A stretch of DNA of 64,000 nucleotides from Sycobia sp. Sy_11 (taxonomy: Eukaryota > Arthropoda > Insecta > Hymenoptera > Epichrysomallidae). Position 1 is the stretch's first letter. Every line of letters begins with the position of its first letter. This document shows, one piece after another, positions 11,976-24,670 of the stretch. Location: positions 164,001-228,000 of the forward strand of contig JACCIC010000278.1 in the NCBI GenBank assembly GCA_018907035.1, in the 5' to 3' direction. The notes beneath the pieces were generated by a model. That model had not been told where the DNA came from and did not search any database. It saw only the letters and a program-made list of their open reading frames with translations. The position numbers were made by a program, and so were the translations under genes.

Positions 11976-12262
11976 ATGATTCTTTATAGTCAAAAGAATA
12001 AAATAGATGACTATAATTTGTGAGCATTTCAAAAAATCACTTTTTAATAAGTTACCCCACTCTAAAAGCGTAAAAATCGTTATCTTTTCAAACTTCGCAG
12101 AGAGAAGGTTAAAAGAACAATATCGATGAAGGATTGTTAGTAAGAATATATTTAGCTAAACAAAAATTTAATCATAAATAATTAAAAATTGCTGTTTGAG
12201 AGTGAATTTCTAAACAGACTATCGATTCGTACATTTGCCATCGATGTTGACACAAACCAAAT
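11976..12262. other. Unique AT-rich link between array and palindrome
   Basis: I see no coding sequence, and no counterpart on the right side of the palindrome. Confidence 0.5.
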
Positions 12263-13646
12263 TTTTTACATCTTATACTATGTAGAGTTCAGAAAAACTG
12301 CGATTTTGAAACAAAGCATCGGGTATGAAAATAATGAAAATGAAATTTTGTTTATTACACATTTTCACATTTTGATTAAATATTTTAAAAATAACGTTTT
12401 CATATCAAGGAGCGTGGTCATACTCCGAAGGCAAGTGTGCGTACTACAGCCGGCGTACGACCGTGTTTTTAGTATATACTTTGATATTGGGTTGGGAGAT
12501 TTTGAAATAATTATAGCGTCAATATTAAACTATGATATTACTTCTTATTGCTTAATATAAAGCTATTCTGTTAGACGACCTTTCAAAAAAGGTTTGATGT
12601 ATAAATATTTTATTATATTAAAGTTATTACGCAATAAATACATTTTACTCCGTTTTCAGATTCTTTCCATTTATTTAATTTTGCCCATTAGTGAAAACGA
12701 ACTAGATAATAAATAACTAAATTATATCTAGCTAAAACTTAAAGTGTAAAAAAAATTAGAAGGTCGAAACATTGGTATTTTTTGATGCTTGTGAATTGCT
12801 TATAGTATGTTAATCTTTAGAGCAGTACTAACTTTATGAACAGGTAACTTATATAGGGAACTCTAAAAATATAAAAGTCCTTCAATGTTTAAAACTTTTT
12901 TTTAATCCTAATTATTCAATTTATAAAAATAATACAATGAAAATTACAAAAAAATTATGCGAAAATTTATTTTTCAAAATGTATTTGAAAAGCGCTTATA
13001 ATATTAATAAATTTACCATATCAATTTACAGCTTCTATACGTAAAAACAATGAACACCGGTTTCAAGATTTTGCTTGAAAATTTTTTTTGTCCAAAATAT
13101 AACCTAAAGTTCGAAAAGATTGGAAGATTTACTCTAAAATCTTTATAGTTCAAATTGATTAACTCAGACCAGTTTCTAGTAACTAGACTAGACCATATCT
13201 ATGTCGAACTAATACAGTTTACACTTTGTTTCGTCAATTAATTTGGAGTGAATTAAAAACAATAAATTGCTAAAATTTTTAAACATTCATAATTTAATTG
13301 TCCAAATAATTGTAACATATCTGCCCGTGAACTGCGACTGATTGTGAAAAATAGTATTTAATCTAATATTCTTATTTATAAAATTTAAACGATTGAATTG
13401 TTTGTCCTTTAAAGTTTTTAACAGTTAATATGTTATTTACTTCGCTTTTAAAGTTTAAATAATATAGCATATAAATGAAAAATTTCGTCATAGATACGAT
13501 TAATGTAGTTAATATAACAATTGATTTCAAGTATGATGGTTTTAGAGTAAATGTACCAATTTTTTCAAAATTCATATGTGGATAGGTTTGAAAAAAATTT
13601 TTTTCATCGAAATCCTCAAATAGGCGTTCATTAATTATATATATAT

Positions 13647-14029
13647 ATAATCTCAAATGAATTATGTACATCTGATTTTATTCATCACTTTTAACAAACA
13701 ACTTTTTTATTCAATAATAATGAGTAATAATTTCGAAGCTTACACGAATTGGTACTCATACAGATTTACATATACTTGACTATGTAAAAATTGACTTCAA
13801 TACTTTCTTTTGCTTAAATTAGAAATAATTGAATATAATTGAAATGTCATTTTATTATTAGGATTATTTTACGGTTATTGTTTTAAATTTGTACAGGTTT
13901 CATGAAATTTTTGAATATTTTAAAATTGGCTGAATGATTCACAGCGTATATATCATTATTATTGAATAAAAAAGTTGTTTGTTAAAAGTGATGAATAAAA
14001 TCAAATGTACATAATTCATTTGAGATTAT
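13647..14029. mobile_element. MITE-like element inside the left arm
   Basis: Terminal inverted repeats of about 75 bp (13647-13721 and 13957-14029) sharing CAAACAACTTTTTTATTCAA flank a 235-bp centre with no coding sequence. One end is also found, diverged, in the palindrome spacer at 16350-16435. No target duplication could be fixed. Confidence 0.75.
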
Positions 14030-15664
14030 TTTCGACAAGGCGAACTGTCATTTCGGATGAGGATTTTTTATCCTTGTTCAATTACTTCAATTACTGTATT
14101 TACTGTTAAAATGAACGAAAACTAAAAATCTTTTTAAGACACCAAATGACAACCACACATTACAAATTTAAAGGAATTTTTGAAAAATTAATAAGCTGGA
14201 AACTAGATATTTTGTAACCTTCTGATATGGTATTAAAATTACTGAATTTAATTATTCCCGTACAATTTTGGAATTAAAGAAAATAAAAAAAAATATTTAA
14301 ACTATTCTAATATAATATAATGTAATAAATGCAAAAGATTTTGGATCAATAAATTCTGTAAAATGTAAAGAAAAATTATATATAAATTTTAAAGGATATA
14401 ATTATATATTTGTTATAACATAAAACGTATCACACATATTGTAATATTCTCACGAATCTAAATGTTAACGTATATGTAAACGTATATGTACGTAAATGTG
14501 CATACTAATATAAATGAAAAATAGCAAACTTCCGATTAGTTTCCTCGTCTAATTTTGATGAAAACGTATGAACTTATATTTTTTAAGCTATTAGTTAGAA
14601 GTATCGTACTGACTTTTAGATTTTCGATTTTCGTAGCGTAAGCCATAAAAGTAATGGTTTGAACGAACTTATCTCGAAAATTAAGAAATTTTTTGTGATC
14701 TAAAATTATTATTTAAAATATTTTTTGAGATTTTTCGTATTGCGTAAGATAAATTAGGAAGACCATTATATTTTTCTGCTTTACACCATAAAAATCGACA
14801 ATCTAAATGCCAGTACAATATTCCGAAATTGTGCATGTAGTTTATTTATATTATTATTCATTGTATGAAAATAATTATATTCATATTAATATTTAATATT
14901 AACAAAAAAACAACTGAATTTATCTACAATACTTGTACCATTTCATGTTTCTATATTTATTTGTTTACATGTTTTAATAATTGAATATACTAAATAAAAC
15001 TTCATTAATAAACTAATTTATACAAATGTTTATTAATTTTTAATAAAAATAACAGACGAGAATGTTGTCAGAACGAGACGATATGCATCAAAAAGTGGCG
15101 TAACAAGGATTAAATGTTTATTGCTAAAGCCATGGTTTATTTAACAAAATTTAGATTTAAATCATTCAAAAAGATTACTCAAGAAGCAATATTATGAATT
15201 TTTCAAAAATTTGAACCTGCTGCAATTTTACAGATTTTTTAAGTTGCAAAAAGATTGCAAAATTTGTATTTCTAAAAATCATAAATTTTTTAATATGCAT
15301 TTTGGAAGAATAATTCTTAGATTCTTTTTTATTTGAAATAATCTATTTTTTCAGAAAAAAATTTTCCGATACCACATTTTAATTCTCTTCCATTTGTTGA
15401 AATAAAAGTGATTTAAACAATGTACTGCCCCGATTTTTAAAAAAGACCTCAGGATTCGTGCTCTACGAGTCAAGATACATAAGAAGTAAATTTTTTATTT
15501 GCAGACATCTCATTTCATAAGGGAAGTATAGCCAGCACGAGATCTGCAAAACAAAAACGAAACAATCAACTCATATACATGTATAGTGAATCGGACGGTA
15601 GCACGCTGTAGGCAAGTCAACTACACACATATTGCACAGTAATTACTATGTATATCTATATATT

Positions 15665-15669
<5 letters not shown>

Positions 15670-15714
<45 letters not shown>
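15670..15714. repeat. (TA)n microsatellite, left arm
   Basis: Shorter than its mirror at 17511-17585. This is the main length difference between the arms. Confidence 0.95.
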
Positions 15715-15720
<6 letters not shown>

Positions 15721-16203
15721 TACACGCAGATTTATAGTACGGATTCAAATAATCTTAAAAGGAATATATATGATAAATGTGAAATGTGTGTGTATGTTAA
15801 ATACAAAATATAATTCTATACTTGCGCATTTTGGAATTAATTTTAAACCCAGGCTACAAATATTCTTTGAAACATTCTATAGGGTTTCATACTTCAAATT
15901 TTATATATTATTTTACTTTTAATTAAATTATTTCGTGCAAATATTTAACCTTTAAAATGATGATGTAATTATTGTATATATAAAAACTTATGTGAAAAAG
16001 TATGAGAATATTTTATAAAATTACATTATTATGTCAATTCTATACTAAATATTTTAATAGTTGTTGCTGGGGTTTTTTCTGTTATTGGAAATCTTTTACA
16101 TTTCTTATATATATTGTATTATTAATAAAAGATTCGTTTACTTTAAATATATTTTTCATATTATTTTACTTAAAGAATTATACAGTAATTTTTAAATTAC
16201 GGA

Positions 16204-17021
16204 ATGCATTTTTATCAACGTAAATGCTTTATTTTATGAAAATAACTTAAATCTGCTAAAACATCGATATAGATGTGATTCTACAAATAGTAAATGTATA
16301 GCTCACTATTCTATATTGTATTCCTTATTTGAGAGATTAGATTTGATTTTATTCCACACGTTTGATAAACAACTTTTTTATTCAATAATAATAACTAATA
16401 ATGTCGTAACTTACGCGAATTGATACTGATTAGAAATAGTTTTAATTATTATATGTACACTGTAGTGTAGTGGCGAAGGCGTTCGATTGCGAATCACAGA
16501 GGGTCAGCGGTTCGAGTCTGGTTAAATAGGATTTTTTTTTTAATTTTTTGCAGCAAAATAAAAATTATGAAATTATAAAATGATATCCAGAAATTTTATT
16601 CAAAATTCAGAGACGTAAAAAAATTAATTTATAAATAATATCGTAGTATTAATTAAATGTAGTTTCTTTATATACTAAAATCAATAAAAATCAATTTAAA
16701 ACGAATGGAAAGAGTGTTAAAAATGCTGGTTTTTATAAATAAATTCATTTTTTATAAATAAATATATCAAAGAAGAAAAATTTATTTACTTAAATTTAAT
16801 CTCCTTAAATTGGATAAATAATTGTTTATCGGCATTATTTTTTGTTCTTAAAGTTTTTTTTTATGTTTGTTTAATGTTGGACTTTAAGTAGAGTCTGTAA
16901 TTTTTATTGCATAATTTATTAAAGGTGTGTGTCCATATATTACAAATTTGAAGGAATTTTTTATATATTTTACTAAGCTACAGACTATATATTTTGTAAA
17001 AATTTGACATGATATTTTAAC
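16204..17021. other. Spacer of the giant palindrome
   Basis: 818 bp present once. It includes a diverged end of the MITE-like family (16350-16435), a tRNA-like pol III block (16456-16540) and otherwise AT-rich DNA without genes. Confidence 0.9.
16456..16540 (+). ncRNA. tRNA-derived pol III relic or SINE head
   Basis: An A-box-like TAGTGTAGTGG (16463-16473) and a B-box GGTTCGAGTCTGG (16509-16521) are spaced as in a tRNA gene and followed by a run of T, a pol III terminator. The anticodon loop could read TTGCGAA (GCG). The acceptor stem does not pair and the T and anticodon stems have mismatches, so this is not a working tRNA. A tRNA-derived SINE or pseudogene fits best. Confidence 0.55.
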
Positions 17022-17504
17022 TCCGTAATTTAAAAATTACTGTATAATTCTTTAAGTAAAATAATATGAAAAATATATTTAAAGTAAACGAATCTTTTAT
17101 TAATAATACAATATATATAAGAAATGTAAAAGATTTCCAATAACAGAAAAAACCCCAGCAACAACTATTAAAATATTTAGTATAGAATTGACATAATAAT
17201 GTAATTTTATAAAATATTCTCATACTTTTTCACATAAGTTTTTATATATACAATAATTACATCATCATTTTAAAGGTTAAATATTTGCACGAAATAATTT
17301 AATTAAAAGTAAAATAATATATAAAATTTGAAGTATGAAACCCTATAGAATGTTTCAAAGAATATTTGTAGCCTGGGTTTAAAATTAATTCCAAAATGCG
17401 CAAGTATAGAATTATATTTTGTATTTAACATACACACACATTTCACATTTATCATATATATTCCTTTTAAGATTATTTGAATCCGTACTATAAATCTGCG
17501 TGTA

Positions 17505-17510
<6 letters not shown>

Positions 17511-17585
<75 letters not shown>
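17511..17585. repeat. (TA)n microsatellite, right arm
   Basis: Mirror of 15670-15714 but about 30 bp longer. Confidence 0.95.
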
Positions 17586-17590
<5 letters not shown>

Positions 17591-19225
17591 AATATATAGA
17601 TATACATAGTAATTACTGTGCAATATGTGTGTAGTTGACTTGCCTACAGCGTGCTACCGTCCGATTCACTATACATGTATATGAGTTGATTGTTTCGTTT
17701 TTGTTTTGCAGATCTCGTGCTGGCTATACTTCCCTTATGAAATGAGATGTCTGCAAATAAAAAATTTACTTCTTATGTATCTTGACTCGTAGAGCACGAA
17801 TCCTGAGGTCTTTTTTAAAAATCGGGGCAGTACATTGTTTAAATCACTTTTATTTCAACAAATGGAAGAGAATTAAAATGTGGTATCGGAAAATTTTTTT
17901 CTGAAAAAATAGATTATTTCAAATAAAAAAGAATCTAAGAATTATTCTTCCAAAATGCATATTAAAAAATTTATGATTTTTAGAAATACAAATTTTGCAA
18001 TCTTTTTGCAACTTAAAAAATCTGTAAAATTGCAGCAGGTTCAAATTTTTGAAAAATTCATAATATTGCTTCTTGAGTAATCTTTTTGAATGATTTAAAT
18101 CTAAATTTTGTTAAATAAACCATGGCTTTAGCAATAAACATTTAATCCTTGTTACGCCACTTTTTGATGCATATCGTCTCGTTCTGACAACATTCTCGTC
18201 TGTTATTTTTATTAAAAATTAATAAACATTTGTATAAATTAGTTTATTAATGAAGTTTTATTTAGTATATTCAATTATTAAAACATGTAAACAAATAAAT
18301 ATAGAAACATGAAATGGTACAAGTATTGTAGATAAATTCAGTTGTTTTTTTGTTAATATTAAATATTAATATGAATATAATTATTTTCATACAATGAATA
18401 ATAATATAAATAAACTACATGCACAATTTCGGAATATTGTACTGGCATTTAGATTGTCGATTTTTATGGTGTAAAGCAGAAAAATATAATGGTCTTCCTA
18501 ATTTATCTTACGCAATACGAAAAATCTCAAAAAATATTTTAAATAATAATTTTAGATCACAAAAAATTTCTTAATTTTCGAGATAAGTTCGTTCAAACCA
18601 TTACTTTTATGGCTTACGCTACGAAAATCGAAAATCTAAAAGTCAGTACGATACTTCTAACTAATAGCTTAAAAAATATAAGTTCATACGTTTTCATCAA
18701 AATTAGACGAGGAAACTAATCGGAAGTTTGCTATTTTTCATTTATATTAGTATGCACATTTACGTACATATACGTTTACATATACGTTAACATTTAGATT
18801 CGTAAGAATATTACAATATGTGTGATACGTTTTATGTTATAACAAATATATAATTATATCCTTTAAAATTTATATATAATTTTTCTTTACATTTTACAGA
18901 ATTTATTGATCCAAAATCTTTTGCATTTATTACATTATATTATATTAGAATAGTTTAAATATTTTTTTTTATTTTCTTTAATTCCAAAATTGTACGGGAA
19001 TAATTAAATTCAGTAATTTTAATACCATATCAGAAGGTTACAAAATATCTAGTTTCCAGCTTATTAATTTTTCAAAAATTCCTTTAAATTTGTAATGTGT
19101 GGTTGTCATTTGGTGTCTTAAAAAGATTTTTAGTTTTCGTTCATTTTAACAGTAAATACAGTAATTGAAGTAATTGAACAAGGATAAAAAATCCTCATCC
19201 GAAATGACAGTTCGCCTTGTCGAAA

Positions 19226-19608
19226 ATAATCTCAAATGAATTATGTACATTTGATTTTATTCATCACTTTTAACAAACAACTTTTTTATTCAATAATAAT
19301 GATATATACGCTGTGAATCATTCAGCCAATTTTAAAATATTCAAAAATTTCATGAAACCTGTACAAATTTAAAACAATAACCGTAAAATAATCCTAATAA
19401 TAAAATGACATTTCAATTATATTCAATTATTTCTAATTTAAGCAAAAGAAAGTATTGAAGTCAATTTTTACATAGTCAAGTATATGTAAATCTGTATGAG
19501 TACCAATTCGTGTAAGCTTCGAAATTATTACTCATTATTATTGAATAAAAAAGTTGTTTGTTAAAAGTGATGAATAAAATCAGATGTACATAATTCATTT
19601 GAGATTAT
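19226..19608. mobile_element. MITE-like element inside the right arm
   Basis: Exact mirror position of 13647-14029, with the same 75-bp terminal inverted repeats. It was copied with the arm and is not a separate insertion. Confidence 0.75.
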
Positions 19609-21059
19609 ATATATATATAATTAATGAACGCCTATTTGAGGATTTCGATGAAAAAAATTTTTTTCAAACCTATCCACATATGAATTTTGAAAAAATTGGT
19701 ACATTTACTCTAAAACCATCATACTTGAAATCAATTGTTATATTAACTACATTAATCGTATCTATGACGAAATTTTTCATTTATATGCTATATTATTTAA
19801 ACTTTAAAAGCGAAGTAAATAACATATTAACTGTTAAAAACTTTAAAGGACAAACAATTCAATCGTTTAAATTTTATAAATAAGAATATTAGATTAAATA
19901 CTATTTTTCACAATCAGTCGCAGTTCACGGGCAGATATGTTACAATTATTTGGACAATTAAATTATGAATGTTTAAAAATTTTAGCAATTTATTGTTTTT
20001 AATTCACTCCAAATTAATTGACGAAACAAAGTGTAAACTGTATTAGTTCGACATAGATATGGTCTAGTCTAGTTACTAGAAACTGGTCTGAGTTAATCAA
20101 TTTGAACTATAAAGATTTTAGAGTAAATCTTCCAATCTTTTCGAACTTTAGGTTATATTTTGGACAAAAAAAATTTTCAAGCAAAATCTTGAAACCGGTG
20201 TTCATTGTTTTTACGTATAGAAGCTGTAAATTGATATGGTAAATTTATTAATATTATATGCGCTTTTCAAATACATTTTGAAAAATAAATTTTCGCATAA
20301 TTTTTTTGTAATTTTCATTGTATTATTTTTATAAATTGAATAATTAGGATTAAAAAAAAGTTTTAAACATTGAAGGACTTTTATATTTTTAGAGTTCCCT
20401 ATATAAGTTACCTGTTCATAAAGTTAGTACTGCTCTAAAGATTAACATACTATAAGCAATTCACAAGCATCAAAAAATACCAATGTTTCGACCTTCTAAT
20501 TTTTTTTACACTTTAAGTTTTAGCTAGATATAATTTAGTTATTTATTATCTAGTTCGTTTTCACTAATGGGCAAAATTAAATAAATGGAAAGAATCTGAA
20601 AACGGAGTAAAATGTATTTATTGCGTAATAACTTTAATATAATAAAATATTTATACATCAAACCTTTTTTGAAAGGTCGTCTAACAGAATAGCTTTATAT
20701 TAAGCAATAAGAAGTAATATCATAGTTTAATATTGACGCTATAATTATTTCAAAATCTCCCAACCCAATATCAAAGTATATACTAAAAACACGGTCGTAC
20801 GCCGGCTGTAGTACGCACACTTGCCTTCGGAGTATGACCACGCTCCTTGATATGAAAACGTTATTTTTAAAATATTTAATCAAAATGTGAAAATGTGTAA
20901 TAAACAAAATTTCATTTTCATTATTTTCATACCCGATGCTTTGTTTCAAAATCGCAGTTTTTCTGAACTCTACATAGTATAAGATGTAAAAATCGATTAT
21001 TTAAGATTTATTGCTTTATGACAAATTATGACCTCGCACAAAAATTTAATTGAATTTCA

Positions 21060-21500
21060 AAATAATTGCTTTCTGGAAAGTATAATTTGTTCTTTTGGAC
21101 ATCCCAGAAAGTACCAAAAGGAAAGAAAATGTAATTTATGAGATTTATTTAAAACCGAAATCAATTACCAGAAAGTACGAAAAAATGCAATAATTTGTAC
21201 AGAAATTCTCAGAATATCCTATAATACATTAATAGAATTTCTGGGACTGACCAGAAAATACGGTTGATGATACTTGGGCATCCCAGAATTCTATATGCGG
21301 TTCTGGGCATCCCAGAAAATACCAAAACTAAAAAATGCGTACTTTCTAGGACTTCCAAACGTGCAAAAAGCATATTATAGCATATTCTGGGAAGTACCAG
21401 AATATACTGTCTTGTGCAGGGCAGTTCTGGGACTTACCAGGAAATGCGGTCAGGTCCCAGAACATATGAGTTTGTGCATGAAATCTCCCAGAATTTGCGT
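21060..21500. repeat. Right array of palindromic TTCTGGG/CCCAGAA repeats
   Basis: About ten degenerate units with CTGGGCATCCCAGAA-type cores (for example near 21270 and 21303; variants GGACATCCCAG and CTGGGACTTACCAG). Spacing is more irregular than in the left array. It is followed by a short (TA)n at 21526-21544. Confidence 0.85.
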
Positions 21501-21544
21501 ATTTATCCACATATCCATATACATATATATATATATATATATAT

Positions 21545-23860
21545 ATTCGGCGTAAACGCTGGATGCAACACCCGCACCCTTAAATGGTTGGTTGGGGATT
21601 GAAATGAACCCAATCAACCATCACGCTGAGTTCCTTTGGTAAAAGTATCAACTTCCGTTTCTTCAGGTCGCCTCGGTATTTTCCCCTTTATAGGTGTCAC
21701 TCTTGGTTGATCATCGTTGTTTTCTTGAAGTAATATCAGTTTTGATTGTAGAATAAAATACATCGCTGTTTGTAAATTAAATAAGTTTGAATAAATTTGA
21801 GCAAAATTTATTTCAATCAATATTTTATATGTAAAGAGTATTATTAGAATATTATTTAATTTACTCCAACATTAATATTTTTATTTCATTATTTTATAAA
21901 TCTATTACAAAATTATTATAACACATTTTTAAAAATTAGATATAAATTGCAATCCTGTTTATGAAAATGTATTGGATGTTTATTTCAAATAGACAAATAA
22001 CTCAAAGAAATGAATCTGCAAACAATGGAATAATTTTATCTCATTCATAAAGTTATTGTTTTCTATAACAATTCACAAATTCTAATATTGATGTATTTAT
22101 AGTAGCAAAAGTAGATATTGATATCATTGCTAACCAAACCACTTTGAATGTATATTATACCACTAAATATAACCTCAAAATCTTGAGTTTAAAGGCACTT
22201 TGTAACTCGTATAATAAAAAATTCAATACTATCACAGAAGTTAAACAAGCCACTAATTAAAATAGTCTTATATTGAAGTAAACGATTTTGGTACTTTTGC
22301 AAATATAAATACTTTAATTTACCGCAATTTTTTAATGCATTCATTCCACGTAATATAGTATAGGAGAGTATTTTTAAAACAAAATAATCTTGTTTAATTC
22401 ATAGATCATTTGTATAAATTTGACCTGTAATAATATCTTCTAATTTCCATTCGGAGCGATCTGCTAAAATCGCAATACAATTACTGGCCTTATTCGTGAA
22501 TATGTAACATAAAATAATTTAATACATTTGTTCGATAATATACGATTTATCGAACCGGAATCTATTAACGCTGCTAGTTTATCTTCTACGAAAAGATCAC
22601 TGAATAATCTATTCTCATATTCTATATATTTTCTTTAGGCTGGATCGTTTGTTTTAAAAGATTGGTACAGACAATATTTACTGATGTATGGTATTTGCAG
22701 TAGCCCGTGAATACGTCATCTTTGCTATAATAATAATGAATGATTTTACTGCCATTATTACATTTGTGCCGGTCATGACTTTTCTGATTATATCACTAAC
22801 AACATTCAGAGGGATGATAAATAGGAGAGATTTTATTTCAGAACGATTAAGTTCGATCGTCTTTTTCTACTTTCTTTAATTGGTAAAATCGAAGTTAATT
22901 AATTTTTGTTCTCGAATTCGGAGCTGATTTTAATGTATGGTTCTACTTTTTGAATAATATTCGTCGTTTGGTGTATTACTTATCGGACCAGATGTATACG
23001 ATTTTTTGCGCGCATATACAATATAATAACTAAACTTGATTTTACTTTGTATAAGTTCCTCGGTGTTATATGACTGCGATCACTGTGTTCATAAAGGCTT
23101 TTTTTGATTCGTATGCCTCTAATTTACGGTCAATTATTTGTAAATCGAGGTCTCTTAATTCGTCAGGACAGAGATAGCATTTATTAATGATATTTATAAC
23201 GCTTCTAATAATGTTATATTTGATGTATAATTTCGAGACTATAATTGGACATTTCTGCACAACAATTTAGGATATGCTCCAGGTATTTTAAGATTTGAGA
23301 ATGTATATACCTTTTGGAGTTCCTTTAGTCTTCCTAGAAACGAGAAAAAGTCTTTACCATCACAGTGGTAATTCTATTTACACATTTGGTCCATCACTTT
23401 GTCCATTATATGTATTTCTTAATCATTTGATAATTTTTCTGCTTAACAACTTCTACTATGACTTCTATTTATCACTGAATAAAGTTGTACATTCTGTATC
23501 TTTGACACTGCCGTATTCGCTAGAGAAGAAGTATTTTGTCTAGTAGCATCCTAAATTTTAAAATTTAGTTTCTAAGTCTTCCAGACCTCTAGTTCGAACA
23601 AGTTCTTCATCATAACGTTCTTCATCATTTTGAACTTTCGTTGAGCAACCAATTTCTCAAAAAAGGCTTCATTCCTATATCATCTTGGTTTATCTTCCTT
23701 AATTCGATTATTAATTCGTCCAATGTAAGTTTATAAATTTAATATATTGATACAATGGCCATCCGGGTACTAGGAAATAGAAATATTAACACTAGGTTTC
23801 TAAAAATTTAACTTGTAAAATTTTCTGTTTTGAATTCTCTTTACAATAGTAACTTCTGAT
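21545..23860. other. AT-rich intronic stretch, no gene identified
   Basis: A small non-AT-rich patch at 21545-21700 holds a 68-residue minus-strand frame (21614-21820) that I do not recognise. The part 22900-23750 shows several interrupted minus-strand frames with protein-like composition (PDELRDLDLQIIDRKLEAY at 23066-23260). It may be a decayed coding relic, but I cannot assign a family. Confidence 0.4.
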
Positions 23861-23869
23861 TTTATTAAA

Positions 23870-24235
23870 TTAATAAATACTTTTATCGTTCTTATAGTCT
23901 TTAAAATATAATATATTAACTAAAGTAATGACAGTCCGACTGTCCTTGTTTATTATATAAACTGATGGGGGCAGTCAGGTTGTACTAAAGTACTAAAATA
24001 GAATAATATTTCTTATTTTTATGCTTTTTCTTTGATTTTATTATTTTAAAATTTTAATCTATTAGAATGAAAAATTGTACTTATGCCGTCTGTTCTGAAT
24101 TAAATTAATAAATTTTTTTATCGGTCTTACAGTCTGTATAATATAATAATTAGCTAAAATAATCACAGTCAAACGGTCCTCTTTTATATTCACCCCCAAA
24201 GAATCCGAAATAAAACTTATTACTACCATAAATTA
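23870..24235 (-). repeat. Two PLE-terminal repeat copies
   Basis: Copies at about 23870-23990 and 24095-24235 share an AATAAATA...TTATCGGTCTTACAGTC block followed by ACAGTC(A/C)GACTGTCCT and, in the second copy, CACCCCC. The family also occurs at 190-330 and, reversed, at 63380-63640 directly behind a PLE tail. Confidence 0.6.
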
Positions 24236-24299
24236 TATTAAAAATTAAACATAAAATAAATTAATAATAAAATAAAAATAAAATAATAAATAAAATATA

Positions 24300-24500
24300 A
24301 TAAAAATAATAAAAGCAATATTCTATGTTAATAAAGGGCAACCTGCCTGCCCCCACCACCTTACATTTAGATTCACCTTTGGTGTCTGATGTTTCGAACC
24401 GCTACGGTTCATGCTTAGGAATAAAACTAAATTGAAAAACTCAGTATGCAACTTTATATATCCCATCCCCGCTCTAAATTTATTAGTATAACATTTATAG
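24300..24500 (-). mobile_element. Divergent PLE 3' tail with a hammerhead-like stem
   Basis: On the minus strand the order is a GGATGGGATATATAAAG-like stretch, then a GAACCG-TAG-CGGTTC stem followed by GAAAC (24391-24419). This parallels the tail at 63.3 kb (GGATGGGTATATATAGA, then CTGATGA, stem, GAAAC). The first catalytic block is altered (CTAAGCATGA), so activity is not expected. It is read as another family of Penelope-like elements. Confidence 0.45.
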
Positions 24501-24512
24501 GACCCCCCTTTC

Positions 24513-24670
24513 TTTTAATATTTTTATTCGTTTTACAGTCCAATTAAATTAAAAATAATATATAATTATATGAATATTAATATAGTGATATTCAACAAGA
24601 ACTATAATTGTTATTTAATTATATATTATTTTTAATTTAATTGGAGTGTAAGACCAATAAAAATATTTAT
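24513..24670. repeat. Inverted repeat made of two PLE-terminal ends
   Basis: Arms of about 30 bp are exactly complementary (TCCAATTAAATTAAAAATAA and onward, at about 24539-24570 and 24606-24645). Beyond them the similarity continues into ATTTTTAT and the GTAAGACCAATAAAAAT motif used by the PLE-terminal family. This suggests two termini in head-to-head arrangement. Confidence 0.7.

Larger units (their letters stand above)
12263..16203 (+). repeat. Left arm of giant palindrome
   Basis: This 3.94-kb segment is the reverse complement of 17022-20992. Across most of the arm each base x pairs with 33255 minus x. The offset changes only at the (TA)n tract (left about 44 bp, right about 74 bp). I found only a few substitutions: a T/A difference near 13010 against 20259, a C/T difference near 14453 against 18803, and isolated ends. 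The arm has no recognisable gene. Its open frames (for example 13372-13671 and 16002-16223) are AT-rich and mirrored simply because the DNA is mirrored. Confidence 0.97.
17022..20992 (-). repeat. Right arm of giant palindrome
   Basis: Reverse complement of 12263-16203, 3.97 kb. The inner boundary is sharp: the CCGTAATTTAAAAATTAC end mirrors the last bases of the left arm. The outer boundary is at the shared AAGATGTAAAAA, beyond which the flanks are unrelated. Confidence 0.97.

Noticed and set aside
16456..16540. Functional tRNA gene
   Set aside because: The acceptor stem does not pair and other stems have mismatches.
13372..19883. Mirrored open frames in the palindrome arms (99 and about 70 residues)
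   Set aside because: AT-rich, rich in F, I, Y, L and K, no motif, and duplicated only because the arms are duplicated.
12263..20992. Giant palindrome as a Polinton/Maverick or other large TIR transposon
   Set aside because: No polymerase, integrase, capsid or transposase gene lies in the arms or spacer, and no target duplication was found at the ends.
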